A stretch of DNA of 64,000 nt from Candidatus Methylomirabilota bacterium (GCA_035764725.1 DASTYT010000094.1:1-64000), one strand, 5' to 3'. Shown: positions 53,060-62,707, numbered from the stretch's first letter. Program-made: numbers and translations. Notes: generated from the sequence alone by a model not told the origin.

Positions 53060-53677
53060 TTAGCGCTGGAAGCTGACGAACTGGATCTCTTCCCAGGGCA
53101 GGTCCAAACGCCCCGAGGCCGTCTGGCCGCGAAGGACCAGGGTGCCGAGGTTGATGGAGTCGGCCTCTACCCGGGAACCATCGGTCAGGATAACGGTGGC
53201 AGTGTACCGGAAATGACGGTTCACGTAAAAGGCCGGCAGCGTGCTGGGCACCAGGTAACGCGCGAAGGTGAGGCTCGCGATGCTGACGAGCGGGATCTGC
53301 CGCTCGATCCCACCACGACGGACGGTGATGTAGTCGGCCTGGCGATGGCCCTGCCGGGGCTCCGGACCGCCCTGGAAGTAGTTCTGCAGCGATCCGACCG
53401 ACCCGGACAAGACCGGCAACGCGGCCGATCCAGTGCCCACCTGCCCGCCGGACGTGTTGCCGCTCGGCCCCGCCGTATAGGGGTCAGGACCCCCCTGATG
53501 CGGGGCCGGGATCGTGTAGAACACCTCGAGGGACGGCTGCGCGATGCGCCAGGACTGTCCGTCCCAGGTCCGCACCTCGGCCATCACGTCCTGGGCCGCG
53601 ACCGGCGCGACCCAGAGGGCAAGGAAGCCGACCAGCACGGCAGTGACTCGCACGAGGGAGGTCAGGGTCTTCGTCAT
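53060..53677 (-). CDS. Exported protein in the Tad locus, unknown function
   Basis: A 205-residue secreted protein between TadC and TadG. A signal peptide (LVRVTAVLVGFLALWVAPVA, cleavage after AQ) is followed by a body with QRPGPDPYTAGPSG-like Gly/Pro runs, then ADYITVRRGGIERQIPLVSI and the tail DGSRVEADSINLGTLVLRGQ, RLDLPWEEIQFVSFQR. It is rich in beta-strand propensity. No family was recognised. ATG overlaps the TadC stop (ATGA), so it is made with the pilus machinery and may be part of its envelope complex. Confidence 0.75.
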   Translation of the reverse strand: MTKTLTSLVRVTAVLVGFLALWVAPVAAQDVMAEVRTWDGQSWRIAQPSLEVFYTIPAPHQGGPDPYTAGPSGNTSGGQVGTGSAALPVLSGSVGSLQNYFQGGPEPRQGHRQADYITVRRGGIERQIPLVSIASLTFARYLVPSTLPAFYVNRHFRYTATVILTDGSRVEADSINLGTLVLRGQTASGRLDLPWEEIQFVSFQR

Positions 53678-54612
53678 TGTACGAGGCTCCTGAACGACTT
53701 GATGAGACCGATGAGGGATGGGGCCATCGCCACCAGGAAGAACGCCGGCATGAGGAACAGGACCGTCGGGAAGATCATCTTGAGCGGCGCGAGGGACGCC
53801 CGCTCCTCGGCGCGATGCCGGCGCTGGACGCGCGCCGTCTCGGCGTGGACACGGAGGGTCTTGCCGAGGGGCGTCCCGAGCCGATCGGACTGGACGAAGG
53901 CGCTCACCATCGAGCGCACTTCCTGGACGCCGCAGCGCTCGCCCAGGCTCCGCATCGCCTCCTCGCGGGGTCGGCCCGCCCGGACCTCCAGGTGCATGCG
54001 CATCAGCTCCTGGTGGAGGGGACTCCGCGTCAGCTCCTCCTGCTCGGCCACGCGCGCCACCGCCGCGTCGAAGCCCAGGCCGGCCTCCACGCAGACCATC
54101 AGGAGGTCGAGCACGTCCGGCAGCATGTTCACGATCGCCCGCTGCCGCTCCTTGATCCGGTTGTACAGCCAGAAGTCCGGGAGCATGAACCCGATCGCGA
54201 GGCAGACCAGCGAGATGATCAGCGTGTTCGAGAGCACCCGCTGCATGAGAAATCCGAAGAAGGGATAGGCGAGGAACCCGATCAGCGCGCACACGACCTT
54301 GGCGCCCCAGAGCATCGCGACGCCGCGGGGATCGCTGAAGCCGGCCTGGGTCAGGCGCACCCGGTAGCGCGTGAGCCGGACGTTGTCCTTCGGGACGACG
54401 TTCCGACCGATCTTCTCGATGGCGCGCTGGAGGCCCGACTGGGGCTCGCTGTCGAATCTCAGGATCGACACGGGCCCGTCGGCGACGGTGGACGCGCGGG
54501 AGAGCCGACCGCGCCCGATGGCGGGCCAGAGCCGCATGACGATCATCGCGCTGACCAGCGTCACTCCAACTACCAGGAGGAACGTGACGATCGCGACGGT
54601 GAGTGGGTTCAT
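53674..54612 (-). CDS. tadC: TadC-like inner-membrane pilus assembly protein (T2SS-F family)
   Basis: A 312-residue inner-membrane protein of the T2SS-F (GspF/TadC) family. N-terminal membrane segment TVAIVTFLLVVGVTLVSAMI, soluble linker, then the conserved RVRLTQAGFSDPRGVAMLWG, ERQRAIVNMLPDVLDLLMVC, RVAEQEELTRSPLHQELMRM and RADVRAGRPREEAMR-like T2SF cytoplasmic domain near residues 150-245, and final membrane helices (MIFPTVLFLMPAFFLVAMAP). TadB and TadC work as a pair with the TadA ATPase. It follows TadB by seven bases and overlaps the secreted protein gene by four bases. Confidence 0.92.
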   Translation of the reverse strand: MNPLTVAIVTFLLVVGVTLVSAMIVMRLWPAIGRGRLSRASTVADGPVSILRFDSEPQSGLQRAIEKIGRNVVPKDNVRLTRYRVRLTQAGFSDPRGVAMLWGAKVVCALIGFLAYPFFGFLMQRVLSNTLIISLVCLAIGFMLPDFWLYNRIKERQRAIVNMLPDVLDLLMVCVEAGLGFDAAVARVAEQEELTRSPLHQELMRMHLEVRAGRPREEAMRSLGERCGVQEVRSMVSAFVQSDRLGTPLGKTLRVHAETARVQRRHRAEERASLAPLKMIFPTVLFLMPAFFLVAMAPSLIGLIKSFRSLVQ

Positions 54613-54619
54613 GAGCGCC

Positions 54620-55554
54620 TCATACCTTGATCTTGGCGATGCGCCACACCATGAAGAAGCCGATGGCCTCCATGGTCAGCCCCGCGCCCAGGAGCACGGG
54701 CGCGAGAGGCGACTCCAGCATGGGCGTGAAGTACCCAGGGCTCATCAGCTCGAACATGATGGCGAAGGCCACCGGGCTCAGCCCCACGCATATGGCCGAC
54801 CAGCGGTGCTGGGCCGACAGGGCGCGGGCGTGGCTCAGGATCTTGAAGCGCTCGCGGATGACCTCGCTGAGCCGGTCCAGGATCTCGGCGAGATTCCCGC
54901 CGGAGCCGCGCTGGATGAGGACCGCGGTGCAGAAGAACCGGACGTCGTCGGTCGGCGTGCGCTCGGCCAGCCGCGAGAGCGCCTCGCCGGGATCCAAGCC
55001 GAGCTTTGTCTCCTCGAACACCTGGGTAAACTCGGCTCCAAGAGGATTCGGCATCTCCTGGCCCACCAGTTGAATGGCGCTGCTGAGCGCGTTCCCGGCG
55101 CGGATGGCGCGCGACATCGCGTCGAGCGCGTCCGGGAACTGGGCCTCGAAGCGCTGCATCCGCTTCTGCCTTTTCCAGAGGAGGAACAAGATCGGGGCCG
55201 CACCCACCGCCGCCGCTGCCCCGAGGCCCCAGACAAAGAGCCCGGTCCGGAGCCACCCCAGCAAGAGGCCCAGAGTGGCGCCGATGCTGACGTAGAGGAG
55301 GAAGTCGTTGGACAGCCCCGGATAGCCGGCCTGCGCCGCGAGGCGTCCCAGACGATCATAGAGGGCGGCCTGGCGCGACGACGAAGCTGCGAGGCGCGCT
55401 TGGGCCCGCAGGAGATCGGGGTCGACGCCGGCGCCTGCCGCCATCCCGCCGGCCAGCCGTTCGCGGAGCCGGCGCTTTCCCTCGAAGGACCAGGTGACGC
55501 CAGCGATCAGCGCCAGCACGAGAAGGAAGGTCAGCGCGGCGACCAGCAGGGGCA

Positions 55555-55555
<1 letters not shown>
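54620..55555 (-). CDS. tadB: TadB-like inner-membrane pilus assembly protein (T2SS-F family)
   Basis: A 311-residue inner-membrane protein, ATG at 55555 chosen since TGATG overlaps the TadA stop; a TTG one codon earlier is less likely. It has an N-terminal segment (LVAALTFLLVLALIAGVTWS), a soluble part, the membrane pair near residues 85-120 (LLGWLRTGLFVWGLGAAAAV), a T2SF domain (AQFPDALDAMSRAIRAGNAL, EFTQVFEETKLGLDPGEALS) and C-terminal membrane helices. It couples the TadA ATPase to pilin export. Confidence 0.92.
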
Positions 55556-56922
<1,367 letters not shown>

Positions 56923-56925
56923 CTA

Positions 56926-58149
56926 TCAGGCTCCTGTGCTCTTGGGATTCCAGACCATGCCCAGCAATGAGCTCGCGCGCTTCGAGGCCGGCGTGCCCTT
57001 GGGTCCGGGCACGCTGCCGGCGAGGGATTCCGCGAGCTGCCTGACGTTTCGGGCGAATTTCGAGCGGGGCGCGGCGGTCACCACTGGCTTCCCCGTGTTG
57101 ATCGCCGACACCACCGCCTGATAGTCGCTCGGCGTCCGCCAGTACACGGGCACGCCGAGCGCTTCACGCGCGTGCTTCAAGGTCACGTCCTCGCCGGTGT
57201 CCTCCCGCATCACCACCACCTTCACCTTGTGGGAGTCGATGCCGAGCAGGCGGAACCCCGCGAGGCCGGCCGCGCCGGAGCGCAGCGCCGAGACCTCGAG
57301 GTTGGTGAGGAAGACGATCGCGTCGGAGGCCTCGAGCCCGGCGAATGTCCCCGGGGACGTGTCGTGCCGGAGATCGAGCACCACGTGGTCGAAGTGCGAG
57401 CGGATGATCTCGAGGCCGGCCCGGACCTGCTCGCCGTTGAGCTGCGTCCGCTCCATCCGGAGCGGGCCGGGAAGCACCCAGAGCCCACTCGAGTGCCGGG
57501 TGAGGAGGCCACGCAGGAATGACTCGTCGAGGCGGTCGATGTTCTCGAAGGCGTCGAGCACCGAGTAGGTCGGGCGCAGGTCGAGGAACGTCGCGATGTC
57601 GGACTGCCGAGTGTCGAGCTCGATGAGGAGCGTGTTGTCGGGCGCCCGCTCGGCGAGGCACACCGCGAGGTTGATCGCCACCGTGGTCACGCCGAGGCCG
57701 CCCTTGGTGGAGAACACCGACAGCACGCGGCCCGTCTTGCGAACGCTGGGGGCCGGACCGCGACGCACGCGCGCGACCTTTTCGAGCGCCTCCGCCAGGT
57801 CCGCGCGCTCCACCGGCCGCGACAGGAACTCGAAGGCGCCCGCGCGGATGACCTTGAGGACGGCCTCCGCGGACACGCCGCTGCCCATGGCCAGGATGGC
57901 CGCTTCGGGCAAGGTTTCTGCGAACTTCCGGACGGTCGCGCCCGACACGTCTTCATCGCGCCCAGACGGAATCTCGATCAGGACCAGATCTGGGCGGCGG
58001 CTCGGCGTGTCCAGCAGGGCCTGCCTGACGTCGCCGAATTCCCCCACCACCACCGCGCCCGGCATGCCCCCCAGCATCTTGCGGAGGGCGGTGCGGGACT
58101 CGGCGTCCGAGTCGACGACGACGATACGGAGCACGGTCGATGGGGTCAC
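56926..58149 (-). CDS. CpaE/TadZ-like receiver plus ParA-type ATPase for pilus localisation
   Basis: A 407-residue protein. The N-terminal part (about residues 5-120) is receiver-like (LRIVVVDSDAESRTALRKML, with the aspartate pair) and ends FLSRPVERADLAEALEKVAR. The C-terminal ParA/MinD-like domain has the deviant Walker A VFSTKGGLGVTTVAINLAVC near residue 145 and VVLDLRHDTSPGTFAGLEA. This architecture is that of CpaE/TadZ, which places the Tad apparatus at the cell pole. GTG at 58149 lies seven bases after the secretin stop; a nearer GTG at 58134 is another option. It is followed by the TadA ATPase. Confidence 0.9.
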   Translation of the reverse strand: MTPSTVLRIVVVDSDAESRTALRKMLGGMPGAVVVGEFGDVRQALLDTPSRRPDLVLIEIPSGRDEDVSGATVRKFAETLPEAAILAMGSGVSAEAVLKVIRAGAFEFLSRPVERADLAEALEKVARVRRGPAPSVRKTGRVLSVFSTKGGLGVTTVAINLAVCLAERAPDNTLLIELDTRQSDIATFLDLRPTYSVLDAFENIDRLDESFLRGLLTRHSSGLWVLPGPLRMERTQLNGEQVRAGLEIIRSHFDHVVLDLRHDTSPGTFAGLEASDAIVFLTNLEVSALRSGAAGLAGFRLLGIDSHKVKVVVMREDTGEDVTLKHAREALGVPVYWRTPSDYQAVVSAINTGKPVVTAAPRSKFARNVRQLAESLAGSVPGPKGTPASKRASSLLGMVWNPKSTGA

Positions 58150-58156
58150 GCTGGGC

Positions 58157-59575
58157 TCACTTTTTCGGAGGAAGGTCGCTCTGCCCGAACGGGCGCTCCA
58201 TGATCTCGCCGACGGCCGGGATCCCCGGCACGAGGGTGAATTCCTTCTTTTCCTTCTCACGCAGATTGAAGAGCGCAGCGGCGTCGGGCGTGAACGGCGA
58301 GCCGACGGGATCGGGCTTCACGAGCTTGACGGTGACCAGGAACAACAGCTCGGTCTCGTTGTTCTGGAAGCGCGTGCTGCGGAAGAGCGTGCCCAGGATC
58401 GGAATGTCGCCGAGGATGGGGATCTTCGCCACCTGCTGGCGCACCTCGTTGTTGATGAGGCCGGCGATCGCGAAGGTCTCCCCGTCCCTGAGGCTGATGT
58501 TGGTCGCCGCCTGATTCTTCCGCAGCACGGGAATGGCGAAGCCGGCCGCGACGAGGCCCTGGCTGAAGTCGAGGCTCGAGACCTCGGGTCGGATCTTGAG
58601 ATTGATCGTGTCGCCGTCGACGACCGTCGGGGTGAACAGGATCCCGACGCCGAACTCCTTGAACTCGACGGTGACCCGGTTGTTCTCCTGCGCAACCGGG
58701 TACGGGAACTCACCGCCGGAGAGGAACTTCGCCTCCCGGCCACTGTGGGTGACCAGGTTCGGCTTCGCCAGCGTGCGGAACAGGTCCCGCTCGGCGAGGG
58801 CGCGAACCAGCATGGCGTAGTCGCGCGCGCCCGTCGACAGGAAGAAGTTGCTACCCGGGAAGGCGAAGTCCGGCGTATTCCGGCCGACCGCTTGGTTTGC
58901 CAGCTCGCGCGCGCCCACCGCCCCGAGGGTACCGAGGCCCGGGAAGAAGGCGTTGCCGGGGGTCGCGCCGGCCTGGAGGGTATCGCCGAGGGCGCGGACA
59001 CTGAACCCGAGCTCCTTCAGCGCCTGCCGCGTGGCCTCCGCCACGTGGACCTGGAGGAGCACCTGCTGCGGCCTGATGTCGCTCACGCTGAGCAGGCTGA
59101 TGACCTTCCCCTTGGGCGCGAAGACCGACGCCACCTCGACGGCCCCCGCCATCACCTGCTCGCTGGTGCTGGTCCCCGTCAGGATGAGCGATTCCTGAGC
59201 CGACTGGACATCGATCTCGTCCTTGGGGGCGACCTGCTTGAGCCGCTCGCGCAGCAGGGCAAGGTCCGTCTGAACGAAGATGTCGAAGAAGACCGTCTTG
59301 CGCGGGTAGAACACCACAAGCGACGTCGTCCCCACCGCCTTGCCGCTCACGAGGAGCTGGTTGGGGGTCACGACGAACACGTCCGCAACGGCGGGGTTGG
59401 TGACGGAAACGCGAGTGAACGGCTCCTTCAGCTCGACGACCTGCGACTTCCCGATGGTGACCTCGAGCCGGACGACGCCCTGCTCGTCGGCGAGGGCCGG
59501 CATCGCGCCCGTGGCGAGCATCGCCACGAGCATGAGCCAGGCTAGAACCCGTCTCCGCCCAAGCGCATCGCGCAT
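58157..59575 (-). CDS. RcpA/CpaC-type outer-membrane secretin of the Tad pilus
   Basis: About 472 residues. ATG at 59575 is preferred since GGAGAGG lies seven bases before it and gives a clean signal peptide (RVLAWLMLVAMLATGAMPAL); a GTG at 59608 would overlap the previous stop. The N-terminal pilus N-domain reads LKEPFTRVSVTNPAVADVFV, followed by a BON-like region (LSVSDIRPQQVLLQVHVAEA), and the secretin core near residues 240-440 (FLSGGEFPYPVAQENNRVTV, EFKEFGVGILFTPTVVDGDT, ISLRDGETFAIAGLINNEVR, KIPILGDIPILGTLFRSTRF). It forms the outer-membrane channel for the pilus. Confidence 0.94.
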   Translation of the reverse strand: MRDALGRRRVLAWLMLVAMLATGAMPALADEQGVVRLEVTIGKSQVVELKEPFTRVSVTNPAVADVFVVTPNQLLVSGKAVGTTSLVVFYPRKTVFFDIFVQTDLALLRERLKQVAPKDEIDVQSAQESLILTGTSTSEQVMAGAVEVASVFAPKGKVISLLSVSDIRPQQVLLQVHVAEATRQALKELGFSVRALGDTLQAGATPGNAFFPGLGTLGAVGARELANQAVGRNTPDFAFPGSNFFLSTGARDYAMLVRALAERDLFRTLAKPNLVTHSGREAKFLSGGEFPYPVAQENNRVTVEFKEFGVGILFTPTVVDGDTINLKIRPEVSSLDFSQGLVAAGFAIPVLRKNQAATNISLRDGETFAIAGLINNEVRQQVAKIPILGDIPILGTLFRSTRFQNNETELLFLVTVKLVKPDPVGSPFTPDAAALFNLREKEKKEFTLVPGIPAVGEIMERPFGQSDLPPKK

Positions 59576-59604
59576 TCGATCGCCTCTCCGTTCGATGGTT
59601 GAGT

Positions 59605-60087
59605 TCACTTTTTCGGAGCCTCGGTGTCCTTCACCGTGCCCAGCTCGATCCAGAGCTCCGACTTGTCGCGGAGGAAGAAGCGCTGGCTCACTTGATCGCC
59701 CCGATGCACGAGGACCGAGTACGGCTCGGGGTTCGAGGGAGTCGTCAGGGACGGCAGCGCGGCGGCGGGATGGACGACGAGGTCGTACTGGCGCTGCTTG
59801 TTGCCGGCGAAGATCAGGAGCAGCGTGGTCCGGCCCACCGTCTTGCCGGTAAGGAGCAGCTGGGTGGGATTCAGGACCTGGACATCCGCGACGTTGGGAT
59901 TCGCCACCACAACCTTCGTGAGGGGCTCCGGTCCCACCGTGAGCACGTTGGCCTGGTCGGAGGCGACGAACACCGCCGTCTGCTCCTGGGCGCCGGTCGG
60001 CCCGGCCATCGCGCCGAGCTGGGCGGCGAGTCCGAGCCCGAGCGCGCCGAGCGCGAGGCGGCTCTCCTTGAAGCGTGGCAAACGCAT
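59605..60087 (-). CDS. Stand-alone pilus-assembly N-domain protein (secretin N-domain homologue)
   Basis: A 160-residue exported protein. ATG at 60087 is chosen because AAGGAG lies six bases upstream; an ATG at 60105 overlaps the CpaB stop. Signal peptide ALGALGLGLAAQLGAMAGPT. The core (GPEPLTKVVVANPNVADVQV, LNPTQLLLTGKTVGRTTLLL, NKQRQYDLVVHP) is homologous to the N-terminal domain of the secretin encoded next to it (same pattern VTNPAVADVFVVTPNQLLVS). The secretin core is absent, so this is a separate copy of the domain, perhaps an assembly factor. It ends with DQVSQRFFLRDKSELWIELG. Confidence 0.85.
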   Translation of the reverse strand: MRLPRFKESRLALGALGLGLAAQLGAMAGPTGAQEQTAVFVASDQANVLTVGPEPLTKVVVANPNVADVQVLNPTQLLLTGKTVGRTTLLLIFAGNKQRQYDLVVHPAAALPSLTTPSNPEPYSVLVHRGDQVSQRFFLRDKSELWIELGTVKDTEAPKK

Positions 60088-60104
60088 GGGGGTCTCCTTG
60101 TTCA

Positions 60105-61013
60105 TCACCGCTGCTTCTCCGCCGAGCCGCGCTCGATCCACCCCCGGTCGCCGAAACGGACGAACTGCTGCTCGGTGAGCCGCGTCCCGCGCACCACCGA
60201 GACGGTATGGCCCTCGGGGGCGGGGGGCGGGAGCGGGGCGGCCACGGGCACGGGCTTACGCGCCACCGGCGCCGCCGGAGGGGGAGCCACCGCCGCGGTA
60301 CGCACGTCGCTCAGGAGGGTCGCCTGCGTGGCGCCCGACGTCCTCACGACCTCGTTGTCCCGCAGGTTGCGGGTGGCCAGCGTGATCCGTCCCTCGCTCT
60401 GCGCCACCGCGAGCCGCTCGGTCTGCTCGGGCGTAAGGGCGAGCGTGACCGTGGTCACGGTGATCGGCTTGTTGTCCCGCATCTCTACCGTCTGGCCGGC
60501 GGCGAGGATCGGCACGTCCTGGAGGATCACCTTGGCGATGCGCTCGTTGGTGGAGCCGGGCTTGGTCATGCTCACGAGCACGTCCACCCGGCTGTTCGGA
60601 AGGATGAAGCCGCTCTCGCGAATCGCCTCGTCGACCTTGATGGAGACGCCGCGCTGCCCTTCGGGAACCAGCATCGGCATCACGCCGCCCTTGCCCGCCA
60701 GCTCGGGGGCCAGCCGCGACTCGAGGAGGGGCTCCCCGGCCATGATCGCGCTCCGCACCACACGCCCTTCGGCGTTGGCGAGAGTCCGGACCGCGCCCGT
60801 GGGGATATTGCTCTTCGGCCACTGCACGAGCTTGACGTGCTGGCTCGTCACCGATTCCGCCATGCTCATGTTGACGGCCGCCACCACCACCGGCTCGGTG
60901 CCTTCGGGGGCGCCGGCCAGCGCCATCTGGCGCACCACCTGGTAGACGAGGAAGCTGGCGATGAGGCCCACGATCGTGGCGAACACCAGCACGATCATCA
61001 GTCGACGGTTCAT
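60105..61013 (-). CDS. cpaB: CpaB/RcpC-type periplasmic pilus assembly protein
   Basis: A 302-residue inner-membrane-anchored periplasmic protein. N-terminal signal-anchor LMIVLVFATIVGLIASFLVY, SAF-like domain (QHVKLVQWPKSNIPTGAVRT, GRVVRSAIMAGEPLLESRLA, MPMLVPEGQRGVSIKVDEAI, GFILPNSRVDVLVSMTKPGS) and a RcpC/CpaB C-terminal domain (VTLALTPEQTERLAVAQSEG). RcpC proteins stabilise the secretin ring. The C-terminal tail is proline-rich and ends VRFGDRGWIERG. It is 13 bases after TadE. Confidence 0.93.
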   Translation of the reverse strand: MNRRLMIVLVFATIVGLIASFLVYQVVRQMALAGAPEGTEPVVVAAVNMSMAESVTSQHVKLVQWPKSNIPTGAVRTLANAEGRVVRSAIMAGEPLLESRLAPELAGKGGVMPMLVPEGQRGVSIKVDEAIRESGFILPNSRVDVLVSMTKPGSTNERIAKVILQDVPILAAGQTVEMRDNKPITVTTVTLALTPEQTERLAVAQSEGRITLATRNLRDNEVVRTSGATQATLLSDVRTAAVAPPPAAPVARKPVPVAAPLPPPAPEGHTVSVVRGTRLTEQQFVRFGDRGWIERGSAEKQR

Positions 61014-61026
61014 GGGTGCAGGTTCC

Positions 61027-61419
61027 TCATTCGTACCGCATGGTTGCGGTCTGTGTGATGTTCATGGTCCCGAACATCGTGGATGTCATGAGCGGCACGA
61101 CCGTCTGGAACTGCAGCGTGACCGTCGCCGACACGACTTGGTCCGGCGCACAGGGTGAGGTCGCGCAGGACACGCCGGCACCCGTCCAGTTGCCGGAGCC
61201 GAGCATCGCGTCGATCTTGGCATTGCCCGCGGTGCTCACCGAATCGGGCGCCGCGACCACGCCGGCGCGCACGCCTTCGCGCGCGGCGGCGGTGGCCAGG
61301 TTGAGGGTGAGCCAGGCCCGGCTCACCTCCACGATCGCGAACAGGACGAAGAGGAGCACCGGGAGCACGACGACGAACTCGAGCGTCGACGTGCCGCGAC
61401 TATCGAAGAGCTTTCTCAT
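61027..61419 (-). CDS. tadE: TadE-like pseudopilin
   Basis: About 130 residues; ATG at 61419 preferred, with GTG at 61428 an alternative. The N terminus RKLFDSRGTSTLEFVVVLPV carries a prepilin-type site: Gly followed after five residues by Glu-Phe (G-TSTLEF), as in TadE pseudopilins cut by TadV. The hydrophobic segment VVVLPVLLFVLFAIVEVSRA follows, then a small globular domain with Cys residues (SGNWTGAGVSCATSPCAPDQ). TadE is required for pilus assembly in Aggregatibacter. It is 10 bases after the Flp1 stop. Confidence 0.87.
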   Translation of the reverse strand: MRKLFDSRGTSTLEFVVVLPVLLFVLFAIVEVSRAWLTLNLATAAAREGVRAGVVAAPDSVSTAGNAKIDAMLGSGNWTGAGVSCATSPCAPDQVVSATVTLQFQTVVPLMTSTMFGTMNITQTATMRYE

Positions 61420-61438
61420 AACCCTCACGAGAGAATCC

Positions 61439-61621
61439 TCAGGAGCTCGCCAGTCCGCTCAGTGTCCCCCCGATCGCGTTGATCGCGGTGGTCAGCTGGG
61501 TCTGGAGAGTGCCCGGATAGACTGCGATGCCGATCGCGACGATGAGAGCGCCGACCACGATCCACTCGAGGGTCTCGACCCCGCGCTCGTCGCTCACATA
61601 CGACCAAACCGTCTTGAGCAC
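61439..61621 (-). CDS. flp: Flp-type pilin, copy 1
   Basis: A 60-residue Tad major pilin. GTG at 61621 follows GGGAGGAG at seven bases. The processing site SYVSDERGVETLEWIVVGAL fits G-x4-E but has Trp at +6 in place of Tyr. Hydrophobic segment VETLEWIVVGALIVAIGIAV, then LQTQLTTAINAIGGTLSGLA. It is a tandem paralogue of the neighbouring pilin (same leader and core), with the two separated by the hairpin at 61647-61684. Confidence 0.9.
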   Translation of the reverse strand: MLKTVWSYVSDERGVETLEWIVVGALIVAIGIAVYPGTLQTQLTTAINAIGGTLSGLASS

Positions 61622-61646
61622 GTTTGGCTCCTCCCTTTGAAGTCCC

Positions 61647-61684
61647 GACGCGGGCGCCTCCGAGCGATTCGGGGCGCCCGCGTC
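61647..61684 (-). promoter_or_regulatory. 12-bp-stem hairpin between the two flp genes
   Basis: GACGCGGGCGCC at 61647-61658 and GGCGCCCGCGTC at 61673-61684 pair perfectly over 12 bases with a 14-base loop. The hairpin starts 12 bases after the Flp2 stop on the minus strand and precedes the Flp1 RBS. No T-run follows, so it is more likely an mRNA-stabilising or attenuating element that makes Flp2 mRNA more abundant than downstream mRNA. Confidence 0.7.
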
Positions 61685-61695
61685 GCGGTCGCTCG

Positions 61696-61875
61696 TTACG
61701 AGCTGGCCAGACCCGAGATCCGAGCGCCGATGTTGTTGACGGCGGTGATGAGCTGGCTCTGCAGAGCGCCCTGGTACACCGCGATGCCGACCGCCACGAT
61801 GAGCGCGCCGACCACGATCCACTCGAGCGTCTCCACACCCCGCTGGTCCTTGAAATAACCGATCAGTCGCTTCAT
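61696..61875 (-). CDS. flp: Flp-type pilin, copy 2
   Basis: A 59-residue Tad pilin, shorter than common gene-calling limits: ATG at 61875 with GGGAGAG just upstream, TAA at 61696-61698. Sequence KRLIGYFKDQRGVETLEWIV then VGALIVAVGIAVYQGALQSQ. It has the same G|VETLEW cleavage motif as copy 1. It is the first gene of the leftward Tad operon, preceded by the 61920-61940 hairpin. Confidence 0.9.
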   Translation of the reverse strand: MKRLIGYFKDQRGVETLEWIVVGALIVAVGIAVYQGALQSQLITAVNNIGARISGLASS

Positions 61876-61919
61876 CTAACTCTCCCTTGTTCAATGGCTC
61901 GCCCGTGCACTGCGTTGTC

Positions 61920-61940
61920 GGCGGAAGCCCATCTTCCGCC
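61920..61940. promoter_or_regulatory. Hairpin in the flp2 leader
   Basis: GGCGGAAG at 61920-61927 and CTTCCGCC at 61933-61940 form a perfect 8-bp stem with a five-base loop, about 45 bases upstream of the flp2 ATG and downstream of the 115-residue hypothetical gene. It could end that gene's transcript, though no T-run follows, or shape the 5' end of the pilus mRNA. Confidence 0.5.
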
Positions 61941-61975
61941 GGTCCTGCGCTTCTCTCCCTCAGGCCGCCCGTCGC

Positions 61976-62323
61976 TCAGCGCATCGGGTGGACATCCCGG
62001 CCCTCGTACGCCCGTACATCGGTGAATCCCCCGCTCTCGAGTCCGACCACCACCTCGGCCAAGCGCTCGTGCGGAACTCGGAACGCGACGGCGTTGCCAT
62101 CAACCGGTCCCGACGGTGGCTGGGCCGCGTCGAACCCCAGCCCGAGCTGACCGAGTATTTCCTGCACCGATGGGAATCTGTCATCCCGATCGGCGCCCAG
62201 CACCACCACGATCGCGTGTCCCAGAGTCGGATCTCCGTGCCAGTCTTCTCGGTTCATTTCCATCCCCAACAGTGGGCCTGGGTCCGTGGTGTCGGGTGGG
62301 ACAAAGAGCACGCATCGTGCCAT
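61976..62323 (-). CDS. Hypothetical 115-residue protein upstream of the flp genes
   Basis: ATG at 62323, TGA at 61976-61978. The composition looks natural (PSVQEILGQLGLGFDAAQPP, VPHERLAEVVVGLESGGFTD, RAYEGRDVHPMR), but no family is recognised, no signal or membrane segment is seen and no RBS is clear. A sigma-54-like element overlaps its first codons, so either a later start (ATG at 62263) is used or the promoter is fortuitous. Confidence 0.5.
   Translation of the reverse strand: MARCVLFVPPDTTDPGPLLGMEMNREDWHGDPTLGHAIVVVLGADRDDRFPSVQEILGQLGLGFDAAQPPSGPVDGNAVAFRVPHERLAEVVVGLESGGFTDVRAYEGRDVHPMR
62307..62322 (-). promoter_or_regulatory. Sigma-54-like -24/-12 element facing the pilus operon
   Basis: On the minus strand TGGCACGATGCGTGCT (62322 to 62307) has GG and GC ten bases apart and matches TGGCAC-N5-TTGCW with one mismatch (G for T). 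Transcription would run leftward into the flp genes from near 62295. The TGGCAC half lies in a perfect palindrome GTGCCATGGCAC (62317-62328), which lowers the weight of the match. It overlaps the start of the 115-residue ORF. Confidence 0.45.
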
Positions 62324-62512
62324 GGCACTCGCCGAACACTATCCATTTTCGATTTATTCTCGCCCCGATATAACTCAGGGAGTTGGAGGCAGTGTCGGAA
62401 AAGCTTGCGGAATTATTTGCCCAATTTCCTGATGCAAAAGGGGATGGAAGACAGCTCGGGCGCAGGCTCCAGAGGACCGAAACCAGCGAGTTAATAAGCG
62501 GGAAATCCATTT

Positions 62513-62526
62513 ATGCGGACCCGCAT
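62513..62526. promoter_or_regulatory. Palindrome ATGCGG-AC-CCGCAT, possible operator
   Basis: Perfect six-base inverted arms with a two-base spacer within the AT-richer intergenic region; a related half site TATGCG recurs near 62583. It could bind the sigma-54 activator as an enhancer site; no proof from sequence alone. Confidence 0.35.
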
Positions 62527-62707
62527 CGGCCATTCGCTTCTTGCTATGCAGTTCTGGCGCTGGTGGGTATGCAGATTTCGCTTATGCGACAAATCGTGGC
62601 GACCAGCCGCAAAACCTGTAGCGCTAGCCTGGCGGTTTGTCGTGGGGTAGGCACTTCTATGCCTCCGAAGTCTTTGAAAGCAAAGGAGTCCAGGAAGCGC
62701 GCCCCGG

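Noticed and set aside
61647..61684. Rho-independent terminator between flp genes
   Set aside because: There is no T-run after the stem on either strand and the next RBS follows closely, so it is listed as a regulatory hairpin instead.
62641..62670. Sigma-54-like AGGCACTTCTATGCCT
   Set aside because: GG and GC spacing is one base short of the required ten; it is an inverted repeat, not a -24/-12 element.
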